From: a bacterium | GTDB taxonomy: Bacteria > BMS3Abin14 | Assembly (NCBI GenBank): GCA_029210545.1 | Contig: JARGFV010000126.1 | Location: forward strand, 1-6,575 | Direction: 5' to 3' | Length of the DNA stretch: 6,575 nt | Shown here: piece by piece, positions 1-6,382 of the stretch | Numbering within the stretch: position 1 is the first letter of the stretch | Layout of the letters: every line of letters begins with the position of its first letter | Position numbers and translations under genes: made by a program | The notes under the pieces: model-generated | Database searches by the model: none | What the model was told of the DNA's origin: nothing | What the model saw: only the letters and a program-made list of their open reading frames with translations

Positions 1-39
1 AGTGCCATTCCCATTTATCTTTAATTGCCACACAGTTAG

Positions 40-67
40 CTGACATCTCATTTGCATCATGAATAAT
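40..67 (+). promoter_or_regulatory. Possible sigma70 promoter upstream of the gts operon
   Basis: CTGACA (40-45) matches the -35 consensus at five of six bases. AATAAT (62-67) matches the -10 consensus at five of six, with a 16-base spacer. Transcription would start near 74-75 and give a leader of about 300 bases before gtsA. It is the best rightward promoter I can see in the upstream region. A weaker alternative nearer the gene is TTGCAA (173-178) with TATCCT (195-200). That either one drives gtsA is inference. Confidence 0.4.
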
Positions 68-80
68 GCGGGCTAGTCGA

Positions 81-113
81 CCGGGGCCCGTCAACGGAAA
101 AAAACGGCCCCGG
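81..113. repeat. 8-bp perfect GC inverted repeat in the gtsA leader
   Basis: CCGGGGCC (81-88) is the exact reverse complement of GGCCCCGG (106-113), with a 17-base loop that holds the A7 tract (98-104). Its right arm is also one arm of the neighbouring hairpin at 105-134, so the two cannot form together. It would lie at the very start of a transcript from the proposed promoter at 40-67. Function is unknown. Confidence 0.5.
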
Positions 114-134
114 AAGCGCCCCGACCGGAGGCCG
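98..134 (-). terminator. Terminator-like hairpin pointing leftward
   Basis: Read on the minus strand, the arms at 125-134 and 105-113 form a stem of nine G-C pairs with one bulged base (129) and an 11-base loop. The stem is followed at once by seven T residues (complement of A 98-104). This is the layout of a rho-independent terminator for leftward transcription. No convincing minus-strand gene ends here, so it might end an unrecognised small RNA, block antisense transcription, or be chance. On the plus strand no T-tract follows it. Confidence 0.4.
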
Positions 135-373
135 ATGAAAACCAATCGCGGATTTCGGGTTTCCCCCTTTTCTTGCAAATCCTCATCGGTGAGATATCCT
201 TTGTCTTGTAGGGTTTCTCCCGGAGGGAGTCACACATTGCCTTTACGGGGGTGATCTGCAAAGAGGACCGAGCTGTCATATTGAGGTCCTGGGGATATCC
301 GTTCCATGTCGGTGCTGGTCTGTTCCACCGTGCCGGATCATAGATGCCGGGAGTGGTGGAGAAAGGAGTGGGG

Positions 374-1630
374 ATGATGCGCAGATGCCTTGTTGTAGCC
401 ATGGCGGTTGTGATCGGTATGAGCTTTGCGGCTGCCGACCTGTTTGCCGGGGAGGTGGAGGTGCTCCACTGGTGGACCTCCGGTGGTGAGGCGCGCTCCG
501 TGGCTGTATTGAAGGATCTTCTTGAGAAAGAGGGCCACACCTGGAAGGACTTTGCCGTTGCCGGTGGGGGCGGAGATACGGCCATGACGGTTCTCCGGTC
601 CAGGGCCGTGGCAGGGAACCCGCCCACCGCCGCCCAGGTCAAGGGTCCCCAGATCCAGCAGTGGGGTGACGAGGGGGTCCTGGCGAACCTCAGCAAGGTC
701 GCCAAGGCCGAAAAGTGGGACGATATCCTGCCCGGCGTTGTGGCGGATATCATGAAGTACAAGGGCAAGTTCGTGGCGGTGCCGGTCAACGTGCACAGGA
801 TCAACTGGATGTGGTGCAACCCTGAAGTGTTCAGGAAAGCCGGGGCCAAAGTGCCCAAGACGTGGGCCGAGTTCGAGGAGTCCGCCAAAAAGATCCAGGC
901 AGCCGGGATGATCCCGGTAGCGTTCGGGGGCCAGGACTGGCAGGAGGCCACGGTTTTCGAATCCATCGTCATCGGTGTGGGCGGAGCCGATTTCTACCGC
1001 AAGGCGCTGGTCGAGGCTGACGCCAAGGCTCTTTCCAGCGACACCATGGTCAAGGTTTTCGAGCGGTTCCGAAGCATCAAGAAGTACACCGACAAGAACG
1101 CGCCCGGCCGGGACTGGAACCTGGCCACAGCCATGGTCATCAAGGGAGAGGCCGCCATGCAGTTCATGGGCGACTGGGCCAAGGGCGAGTTCACCGCAGC
1201 CGGCAAGGAGCCGGGGGTGGACTACCTCGCCATGCCTTTCCCGGAGACAAGCCAGTATTTCCTCTTCAATGTGGACAGTTTCATCATGTTCAAGCAGAAG
1301 AACAAGGGTTCGATCGAGGCTCAGGATGCCATGGCCCGGCTGATCCTGCAGCCGAAGTTTCAGGAAGTGTTTAATATCAACAAGGGGTCGATCCCCGTCA
1401 GGCTCGGGATGCCCCGGGACAACTTCGATTCCCCGGCGCAGCGATCCATGAGCGATTTTGTAGCTACCGCGGCGAGCGGCGGCCTGGTGCCCAGCATGGC
1501 CCACGAGATGGCCGTGGTGCCGGAGATCCGCGGAGCCATCTTCGACGTGGTGACCAACTTCTACAACTCTGACATGTCCGCAAAAGAGGCGGCCCGGAAG
1601 CTCGCTTCGGAGGTGCAGGCGGCAAGGTAG
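374..1630 (+). CDS. gtsA: Glucose/mannose-type ABC transporter substrate-binding protein GtsA
   Basis: This is the periplasmic sugar-binding protein that delivers substrate to the GtsBC channel. The 418-residue product has a signal peptide at 1-25 (MMRRC, a hydrophobic core, then LFA before GEVEVLHWW). No lipobox is seen, so it is probably soluble in the periplasm. Stretches I recognise from proteobacterial GtsA are HWWTSGGEA (32-40), AGGGGDTAM (63-71), VNVHRINWMW (138-147), PGRDWNLATAMVI (244-256), GDWAKGEF (266-273) and NKGSIPVR (336-343). Length is normal for family 1 extracellular solute-binding proteins. The start at 374 follows AAAGGAG (362-368) by five bases; ATG 377, eight bases away, is equally plausible. 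An in-frame ATG at 344 would put a charged stretch before the signal peptide and is less likely. Glucose or mannose is inferred from the family; another hexose cannot be excluded. Confidence 0.93.
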   Translation: MMRRCLVVAMAVVIGMSFAAADLFAGEVEVLHWWTSGGEARSVAVLKDLLEKEGHTWKDFAVAGGGGDTAMTVLRSRAVAGNPPTAAQVKGPQIQQWGDEGVLANLSKVAKAEKWDDILPGVVADIMKYKGKFVAVPVNVHRINWMWCNPEVFRKAGAKVPKTWAEFEESAKKIQAAGMIPVAFGGQDWQEATVFESIVIGVGGADFYRKALVEADAKALSSDTMVKVFERFRSIKKYTDKNAPGRDWNLATAMVIKGEAAMQFMGDWAKGEFTAAGKEPGVDYLAMPFPETSQYFLFNVDSFIMFKQKNKGSIEAQDAMARLILQPKFQEVFNINKGSIPVRLGMPRDNFDSPAQRSMSDFVATAASGGLVPSMAHEMAVVPEIRGAIFDVVTNFYNSDMSAKEAARKLASEVQAAR

Positions 1631-1659
1631 TCACAGGCAGGTTCATGAATATCGGATCA

Positions 1660-1692
1660 GCCCGCGTCCGCCCGGCAGAGGCGGGCGCGGGC
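1660..1692 (+). promoter_or_regulatory. Intercistronic hairpin between gtsA and gtsB
   Basis: Bases 1660-1672 pair with 1680-1692 in a 13-bp GC-rich stem with one G-T wobble and a 7-base loop. No T-tract follows, so it is not a classical terminator. A second small hairpin, CGGGA-CGA-TCCCG (1692-1704), touches it. Such structures after binding-protein genes are known in other importers, such as malE-malF, to protect the upstream message from 3' exonucleases and favour binding-protein expression. That role here is inference from position. Confidence 0.6.
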
Positions 1693-1749
1693 GGGACGAT
1701 CCCGTGACGGGGGACGGGTCGCGCGTTAAGCTTTTGGAGGGGAGACGCC

Positions 1750-2658
1750 GTGGCGCTTGAAGGCTCACAGACACAGGTGCGGCTCCCTGACCGCCTTCAG
1801 GTCTACCTGCCCAGGATCGTTCTTTCTCCCACCATCGCCGCGGCAGTGGTTTTCATCTACGGGTTTATCCTCTGGACCGCGTGGATCTCCCTGACCAATT
1901 CGGGACTCCTTCCCCGCTACGAACTGGCGGGATTCATCCAGTACACCAAGCTTTTTGCCAGCGACAGGTGGTGGGTGGCCAGCAGGAACCTTGGTATTTT
2001 CGGGGGGCTGTTCGTGCTCTTCTGCACCTCCCTGGGCCTCCTCCTCGCTATCCTCCTTGACCAGAAGATCAGGGTCGAGGGGGCGCTGCGGACCATCTAT
2101 CTTTATCCCATGGCCCTCTCGTTCATCGTCACCGGTACCGCCTGGCGGTGGATGCTCAACCCCGGCCTGGGGCTTGAGCGGGTGGTGCGGCAGATGGGGT
2201 TCGAGACATTCACTTTCGACTGGCTCGTGAACTCGAAGATGTCTATCTACACGGTGGTCATCGCCGGGGTGTGGCAGTCCACCGGGTTCGTCATGGCCCT
2301 GTTCCTGGCCGGCCTCAGGAGCATCGACGACTCCATCATCAGGGCGGCCCAGGTGGACGGGGCCAGTCTCCCCAGGATCTACCTGAGGATCATCATCCCC
2401 AGCATGCGCCCTGTTTTCTTCTCGGCCATGATCATCCTTTCCCATATCGCCATCAAGAGCTTTGACCTCGTCATGGTGCTGACGAGGGGCGGCCCCGGAT
2501 ACTCGTCGGATCTGCCGGCCACCTTCATGTACACCTTTGCCTTTACCCGCAACAGGCTGGCCTTCGGGGCCGCCAGCGCGATGATGATGTTCATGGCGGT
2601 CATGGCCATTATCGTTCCGTACCTTTACTCCGAGCTGAGGGTCAAAAGGGATGGCTGA
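1750..2658 (+). CDS. gtsB: Sugar ABC transporter permease GtsB (MalF-like)
   Basis: This is one of the two inner-membrane channel subunits of the importer, 302 residues long. Hydrophobic segments lie near 22-47, 80-103, 116-133, 166-188, 222-243 and 274-292, giving about six membrane spans as usual for the MalF class. The EAA-type coupling loop that docks to the ATPase is RAAQVDGASLPRIYLRIIIP (198-217), with its invariant glycine at 204. Family-typical runs are RTIYLYPMALSFIVTGTAW (114-132) and KSFDLV (236-241). The GTG start at 1750 follows TTGGAGGGGAG (1735-1744) at good spacing; the protein aligns with GtsB from its first helix. It lies 119 bases after gtsA and overlaps gtsC by eight bases. 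Confidence 0.93.
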   Translation: MALEGSQTQVRLPDRLQVYLPRIVLSPTIAAAVVFIYGFILWTAWISLTNSGLLPRYELAGFIQYTKLFASDRWWVASRNLGIFGGLFVLFCTSLGLLLAILLDQKIRVEGALRTIYLYPMALSFIVTGTAWRWMLNPGLGLERVVRQMGFETFTFDWLVNSKMSIYTVVIAGVWQSTGFVMALFLAGLRSIDDSIIRAAQVDGASLPRIYLRIIIPSMRPVFFSAMIILSHIAIKSFDLVMVLTRGGPGYSSDLPATFMYTFAFTRNRLAFGAASAMMMFMAVMAIIVPYLYSELRVKRDG

Positions 2659-3538
2659 AAGAGCCCGGATCGCAGCAAACCGCACACCGGGAGCTATCGC
2701 CGGGCGGATCTTCATTTACGGCCTCCTGGGCATCGCTGCCGTCTATTATCTCCTGCCCTTTATCATCATGGTCATGACCTCGGTGAAGAGCATGGAGGAC
2801 ATCAGGATGGGTACCCTGATCTCCCTGCCAACGAGGATCACCTTCGAAGCGTGGCGGGAGGCTTGGGGGACGGCCTGTATAGGCGTGGAGTGCAACGGGA
2901 TCAAGGGGTACTTTTTAAATTCGGTGAAGATGGTCATCCCGGCGGTGGTCATCTCCACGGCTTTCGGCGCGGTGAACGGATACGTGTTCTCCAAGTGGAA
3001 GTTCCGGGGCAGCGAGATGATCTTTTCCATGCTGCTCATCGGGTGTTTCATCCCGTTCCAGGTCATCCTGCTCCCCATGGCCCGGACCCTGGGGCAGTTC
3101 GGGCTGGCCCAGAGCCTCACCGGCCTGATCCTGGTGCACGTGGTCTACGGCCTGGCCTTTACGACCCTGTTTTTCAGGAACTTTTACGTCAACATACCCG
3201 ACGACCTGGTCAAGGCGGCCCGCATCGACGGGGCCGGGTTTTTCACGATCTTCTGGCGGATCATCCTGCCCTTGTCGATCCCCATCATCGTTGTCACGGT
3301 GATCTGGCAGACAACACAGATCTGGAACGACTTCCTGTTCGGGGTTGTCTTCTCGGGAGGAGACACGCAGCCGGTCACGGTGGCGCTCAACAACCTGGTC
3401 AACACCTCGACGGGAGTGAAAAAGTACAACGTCGACATGGCCGCGGCCATCATCGCCGGCGCTCCGACTCTGTTCGTCTACATCGTGGCCGGGAAATATT
3501 TCCTCAAGGGCCTCACGGCCGGCGCGGTGAAGGGATAG
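2651..3538 (+). CDS. gtsC: Sugar ABC transporter permease GtsC (MalG-like)
   Basis: This is the second channel subunit, 295 residues, partner of GtsB. Membrane spans are likely near 20-42, 92-113, 122-143, 155-175, 207-226 and 265-284. The EAA loop is KAARIDGAGFFTIFWRIILP (188-207), followed by QTTQIWNDFLFGVVFSGGD (220-238) and a GLTAGAVKG ending, both typical of GtsC. ATGGCTGA (2651-2658) holds this start and the gtsB stop, and the nearest Shine-Dalgarno-like bases (GAGG 2637-2640) are ten bases away, so translation is probably coupled to gtsB. Two cysteines, C76 and C81, lie in the first external loop and could form a disulphide; similar pairs occur in some relatives as I recall them. Confidence 0.93.
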   Translation: MAERARIAANRTPGAIAGRIFIYGLLGIAAVYYLLPFIIMVMTSVKSMEDIRMGTLISLPTRITFEAWREAWGTACIGVECNGIKGYFLNSVKMVIPAVVISTAFGAVNGYVFSKWKFRGSEMIFSMLLIGCFIPFQVILLPMARTLGQFGLAQSLTGLILVHVVYGLAFTTLFFRNFYVNIPDDLVKAARIDGAGFFTIFWRIILPLSIPIIVVTVIWQTTQIWNDFLFGVVFSGGDTQPVTVALNNLVNTSTGVKKYNVDMAAAIIAGAPTLFVYIVAGKYFLKGLTAGAVKG

Positions 3539-3568
3539 AAAACACCGGGTAGCGGAAAGTGAGGGGAC

Positions 3569-4684
3569 ATGGCGTCGCTGACCATCAAGGAAGTGCACAA
3601 GTCCTTTGGGCCGGTTGAGGTTCTCAGGGACATCTCCCTGGAGATCCGCGCGGGAGAATTCCTCGTCCTGGTGGGGCCCAGCGGGTGTGGTAAGTCCACT
3701 CTGCTCAACCTCATCGCCGGGCTCGAGACGATCACGTCGGGAGAGATCTACATGGGCGACGAGATGGTCAACAATGTCAGCCCGAAGGACAGGGACATTG
3801 CCATGGTGTTCCAGACTTATGCCCTTTATCCCAATATGAACGTGCGGAAGAATATCTCCTTCGGCCTGGAGATGAGGAAGATCCCAAGGGACGAGATCGA
3901 CAAGATCGTGGACAAGGTCGCCGGTATCCTCCAGATCGAAGAGCTGTTGAAGCGCAAACCGGCCCAGCTCTCAGGCGGCCAGAGGCAGAGGGTCGCCATG
4001 GGACGCGCCCTTGCGCGCAACCCCTCCATATTTCTCTTCGACGAACCGCTGAGCAACCTGGACGCCAAACTCCGGGTGGAGATGCGCACGGAGATCAAGC
4101 TTCTCCACCTGCGCCTCGGGGTGACCACCGTCTACGTGACCCACGATCAGGTGGAGGCCATGACCCTGGCTGACCGCATTGCCATCATGAACGATGGGAC
4201 CATCCAGCAGTTCGACACTCCCCGGGGAGTATACAGGGATCCGGCCAACCTCTTCGTGGCGGGATTCATCGGCTCTCCGGCCATGAACCTGATCCCGTGC
4301 ATGGTGCAGGAGATCAACGGGGGGCACGGGGTCCAGCTGGACGTGGAGGGTGGTCAGAGCGCTGTCCTTCAGGTTCCCCCGGCAAGAGCCGGCCTGGGCA
4401 GCCTGGCAGGCAGACAGGTCCTGGTGGGTTTGAGGCCCGAGCACATCTCCGATTCCCTGCCGGACATCGGGGAAGACTCGCAGGTCCACGAACTGGAGTG
4501 CCCCATCAAGGTCGTGGAGCCCATGGGGGCCGACACCCTGGTGTTCGTGGGCATCAACGGGCGGGAGGTCACCTCCCGGGTTCACCCCGACAGCGCCGTC
4601 CGCCCCGGGGAGAAGATGAAGCTGGTCCTGGACATGGCCCGGATTTTTATCTTTGATCCGGAGACGGGGAAGAGGATCCGCTGA
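3569..4684 (+). CDS. gtsD: Sugar ABC transporter ATP-binding protein (MalK/UgpC type) GtsD
   Basis: This is the cytoplasmic ATPase that drives uptake through GtsBC, working as a dimer; the product is 371 residues. All nucleotide-binding motifs are intact: Walker A GPSGCGKST (36-44), Q-loop glutamine 82, signature LSGGQ (134-138), Walker B IFLFDEP (154-160) with catalytic E159, D-loop SNLD (162-165) and H-loop H192. Residues from about 240 to 371 form the MalK-type TOBE/OB extension, including GLRPEH (287-292) and a C-terminal DMARIFIFDPETGKRI. The start is ATG 3569 after GTGAGGGG (3559-3566), slightly close. The gene lies 30 bases after gtsC. ATPases of this class are often shared between carbohydrate importers and annotated ugpC or msmK, so the gts symbol rests on operon context. 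Confidence 0.93.
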   Translation: MASLTIKEVHKSFGPVEVLRDISLEIRAGEFLVLVGPSGCGKSTLLNLIAGLETITSGEIYMGDEMVNNVSPKDRDIAMVFQTYALYPNMNVRKNISFGLEMRKIPRDEIDKIVDKVAGILQIEELLKRKPAQLSGGQRQRVAMGRALARNPSIFLFDEPLSNLDAKLRVEMRTEIKLLHLRLGVTTVYVTHDQVEAMTLADRIAIMNDGTIQQFDTPRGVYRDPANLFVAGFIGSPAMNLIPCMVQEINGGHGVQLDVEGGQSAVLQVPPARAGLGSLAGRQVLVGLRPEHISDSLPDIGEDSQVHELECPIKVVEPMGADTLVFVGINGREVTSRVHPDSAVRPGEKMKLVLDMARIFIFDPETGKRIR

Positions 4685-4700
4685 AGAAAGATTTTCGTGT

Positions 4701-4770
4701 GTGCGTGAAACGTGCATGCGTGAGAGCGATAGACCTTTCGCCTAAACGCTTTACGCACGTACGGACGCAC
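4701..4770. repeat. Long imperfect hairpin between the convergent gene blocks
   Basis: GTGCGT (4701-4706) pairs with ACGCAC (4765-4770), and ACGTGC (4710-4715) with GCACGT (4755-4760). GCGT (4718-4721) pairs with ACGC (4746-4749) and GCGA (4726-4729) with TCGC (4738-4741). Together they give a stepped stem-loop of about 70 bases. It sits between the gtsD stop and the end of the leftward epimerase gene, so it could be a two-way transcript end. There is no clean T-tract on either side, and it could equally be a dispersed intergenic repeat. Confidence 0.5.
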
Positions 4771-4803
4771 TAGTTGGCTTGAATCCAGACCCAAACCCCA
4801 AAC

Positions 4804-5808
4804 CTAAAAACGACTCCCCAAGACGCCCCGCCAGCTTTTTACAACTTTCTCGATCTCCGCGTCCCTTGCCGGGTCCACCACCTGCCTTTCCGGGTCGGCA
4901 TTGAACCAATCCAATGACCGGCGGATCCCTTCGCTGAAGGGGGTCCTGGCTCCAAAATCAGGAACAAAGTTTCTGATTTTGGAGTTGTCGAACACCATGC
5001 TCCACGCCTTGTCGCCCAGGAGGCCCTGCCCGATGAAAGGGCTCACCTCGTGAACGAACCCGGAGGGTATGTGGAGGAGGCGCGGCTCGACCCCTAACGC
5101 TTCCCCGATGACTTTGTAGAAGGCGTCCCAGGTCCGGGCCTCATCGGAGGTGATGTGGAACGTCTCCCCTTCGATGCTGTCCGCCTCCAGCAGCCCGGCA
5201 AACCCCGCGGCGAAATCGTCGCTGTGGGTGAGAGTCCACAGGGACTGACCGTCACCGGGAGAGATGACGGCGCGCCCGTCCAGGATCCTGCGTGCCACCG
5301 TATAATCCCGGGAACCGATGGGTGTGGGGATCCAGCCGTCGCTGTAGGTGTGAGAGGGGCGCACGATGGTGACCGGAAAACGGTCCTTTAAGAACGCTTC
5401 GGCCAGGGCCTTTTCGCAGGCGATCTTGTTTTGCGCGTAGGGCCACCAGGGGTTGCCCGTGGGGGTCTGCTCGGTGATGAGCCAGTGGGGCGGCGGCTTG
5501 AGGTATACGGCCGCAGAGCTGATGAAGACGTACCGTCCGGTGAGGCCGGAAAAGAGTTTGACATCCTGGCGGACGTGGGACGGTTCCAAAGCCACCCAGT
5601 TCACCACGCCATCGAAGGTCAGCCCGCTGATTGCGGACCTGACCTGGTCCGGGTCCCTGGCGTCGGCAGTGAGCTGCTTCGCTCCCATGGGGGTCTTTTC
5701 GGGTCGGGTGCCCCGGTTTAAAAGCCACAGCTCATGACCGCGGTTGAGAACCTCCCGCGAACACGCCGTGGAGATGACGCCCGTTCCGCCGATGAAAAGA
5801 ATTTTAAT
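4804..5808 (-). CDS. NAD(P)-dependent epimerase/dehydratase-type SDR, apparent ATT start
   Basis: The 334-residue product belongs to the extended or atypical short-chain dehydrogenase superfamily and probably acts on a nucleotide sugar or similar hydroxylated substrate; the reaction is unknown. From the proposed start it reads (M)KILFIGGTGVIS, a beta strand plus the NAD(P)-binding glycine loop, as the family normally begins. Later features are NRG (31-33) after strand two, SSAAVY (97-102) and the catalytic YxxxK at Y124 and K128 (YAQNK). Codons at 5808 or 5811 are ATT, eight or five bases after AGGAAGGGG (5825-5817). The frame is open from the TAA at 5907 but contains no ATG, GTG or TTG before ATG 5688. 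Starting at 5688 would remove the Rossmann loop. ATT is therefore the best start unless a base was misread or mutated. It lies downstream of the VOC gene on the same strand, 172 bases away. Confidence 0.85.
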   Translation of the reverse strand: MKILFIGGTGVISTACSREVLNRGHELWLLNRGTRPEKTPMGAKQLTADARDPDQVRSAISGLTFDGVVNWVALEPSHVRQDVKLFSGLTGRYVFISSAAVYLKPPPHWLITEQTPTGNPWWPYAQNKIACEKALAEAFLKDRFPVTIVRPSHTYSDGWIPTPIGSRDYTVARRILDGRAVISPGDGQSLWTLTHSDDFAAGFAGLLEADSIEGETFHITSDEARTWDAFYKVIGEALGVEPRLLHIPSGFVHEVSPFIGQGLLGDKAWSMVFDNSKIRNFVPDFGARTPFSEGIRRSLDWFNADPERQVVDPARDAEIEKVVKSWRGVLGSRF

Positions 5809-5816
5809 AATATAGT

Positions 5817-5825
5817 CCCCTTCCT
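5817..5825 (-). promoter_or_regulatory. Shine-Dalgarno that supports the ATT start
   Basis: On the minus strand AGGAAGGGG (5825-5817) ends eight bases before ATT 5808 and five bases before ATT 5811. This is normal spacing for an initiation site. No comparable purine-rich site was noted at the next ATG downstream (5688). It is the main sequence evidence, with the protein N-terminus, for placing the epimerase start at ATT. Confidence 0.6.
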
Positions 5826-5831
5826 GATTCT

Positions 5832-5902
5832 CCCTCTCCCCATCGTGGCGCAGTCCTGAGCAAACAAAGTGCGTCGAAGGGGAGAGGGCCGGGGTGAGGG
5901 GG
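5832..5902. repeat. Palindromic intergenic repeat, left unit
   Basis: CCCTCTCCCC (5832-5841) and GGGGAGAGGG (5879-5888) are perfect 10-bp inverted repeats with a 37-base loop. The right arm continues as CCGGGGTGAGGGGG to 5902. The stretch 5880-5902 is an imperfect reverse complement (18 of 23 bases) of 5920-5942 in the right unit, so the two units are head to head. The left edge lies seven bases from the epimerase ribosome-binding site. Confidence 0.65.
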
Positions 5903-5919
5903 CGTTAATTTAAAGTTTT

Positions 5920-5956
5920 CACCCCCACCTCGGTCCTCCCCCCTCAAGGGGGAGGA
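5920..5956. repeat. Palindromic intergenic repeat, right unit
   Basis: TCCTCCCCC (5934-5942) pairs perfectly with GGGGGAGGA (5948-5956) across a 5-base loop. The preceding CACCCCCACCTCGG (5920-5933) carries the arm shared with the left unit. The hairpin lies just after the VOC gene on the minus strand and might mark its transcript end, but no T-tract follows. A dispersed REP-like element is the simpler reading. Confidence 0.6.
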
Positions 5957-5980
5957 AGGGTAAGGAAAAAGTCCTGTCTA

Positions 5981-6367
5981 TCAGAGCGTTATCTCCACCC
6001 TGTTGCCGTCGGGGTCGAGGACGACGCTCTCGTAGTACCCGTCACCTGTGCGGCGCGGCCCGTCCACAACCGTCAGGCCTGAATGAAGCAGGCGTTGGGT
6101 GAGGCTGTCCACCTCTTCCTCCGACCCAACCGAGAAGGCGATGTGAGCGTAACCGGGGTGTAGCTTCGCCCCTGCCGGTCCGTCATCCAGGCTGGTGGAC
6201 ATCATAAGCTCCAGCCTCGCTCCGGAAGGGAAGGTCAGGAAACAGGATTCGAAACCCTTGGCCAGGTTGGTGTAATGGGGGCCGGCTTCGGCGTTAAACC
6301 AGGTCTCGTAAAAGTCCCGCATCCCGTCCAGATCCAGGGTCCATATGGCGATGTGTTCGATACGCAT
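5981..6367 (-). CDS. VOC (glyoxalase/bleomycin-resistance fold) family protein
   Basis: The product is a 128-residue single-domain vicinal oxygen chelate protein, probably a cytoplasmic dimer with a divalent metal. Two beta-alpha-beta-beta-beta modules are visible: IEHIAIWTLDLDGMRDFYETWF (3-24) to RLELM (51-55), then GYAHIAFSV (72-80) to NRVEITL (122-128). Candidate metal ligands are H5, E53, H75 and E125, all at the canonical positions. The DPDGNRVEI ending is family-typical. Glyoxalase I activity is possible, but the substrate cannot be told from sequence. ATG 6367 is chosen because the domain starts exactly there; an upstream in-frame ATG at 6523 would add 52 residues of unrelated sequence read from repeat DNA. 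There is no Shine-Dalgarno before 6367, which fits the leaderless reading. Confidence 0.9.
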   Translation of the reverse strand: MRIEHIAIWTLDLDGMRDFYETWFNAEAGPHYTNLAKGFESCFLTFPSGARLELMMSTSLDDGPAGAKLHPGYAHIAFSVGSEEEVDSLTQRLLHSGLTVVDGPRRTGDGYYESVVLDPDGNRVEITL

Positions 6368-6373
6368 GGGGGA

Positions 6374-6382
6374 AGTATAACA
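6374..6382 (-). promoter_or_regulatory. Extended -10 promoter abutting the VOC start codon
   Basis: On the minus strand TGTTATACT (6382-6374) is an extended -10 element: TG, one base, then TATACT, which matches TATAAT at five of six. Only six bases separate it from the ATG at 6367, so the transcript would begin at or next to the start codon. No clear -35 is seen at the expected place, which extended -10 promoters can tolerate. The call is inference from spacing and motif. Confidence 0.45.

Larger units (their letters stand above)
1..373. other. Upstream noncoding region with no convincing gene
   Basis: No open frame here looks like a real gene. A 39-codon frame starting at ATG 135 has a GGAGG (127-131) three bases ahead and ends at 254. 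Its product is basic and low in recognisable character, and the spacing is short, so I do not call it a gene. A leftward frame ending at 91 runs antisense into gtsA and looks like a shadow. The region holds the possible promoter, the hairpins at 81-134 and a small palindrome CTCCC-GGA-GGGAG (217-229). I recognised no known riboswitch fold. Confidence 0.55.

Noticed and set aside
226-240. Sigma54-like site ahead of gtsA (GGAGTCACACATTGC)
   Set aside because: The GG and GC pairs are one base off the required spacing, and no activator gene is present.
91-972. Minus-strand open frame of 293 codons running from gtsA into the upstream region
   Set aside because: Most of it is antisense to gtsA with no recognisable domain. 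Its last 48 codons from an internal ATG were considered as a small protein, but they run through the terminator-like hairpin and T7 tract and show no family features.
338-1504. Minus-strand open frame of 388 codons opposite gtsA
   Set aside because: It is antisense to a clear GtsA and its product is rich in H, G, L and R with no recognisable domain; typical shadow of a high-GC gene.
1765-2715. Minus-strand open frame of 316 codons opposite gtsB
   Set aside because: Product is a polar, H/P/D/G-rich string antisense to membrane-helix codons; a shadow.
4804-5688. Epimerase starting at ATG 5688
   Set aside because: It would remove the first beta strand and the GGTG cofactor-binding loop, which are present and in frame upstream.
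5841-5843. ATG on the minus strand as a start for the epimerase
   Set aside because: It is in a different reading frame and would give an unrelated peptide; using it needs a frameshift for which I see no evidence.
5934-5956. Rho-independent terminator for the VOC gene
   Set aside because: The 9-bp hairpin is strong but no T-tract follows on the minus strand; it fits better as half of the paired repeat element.
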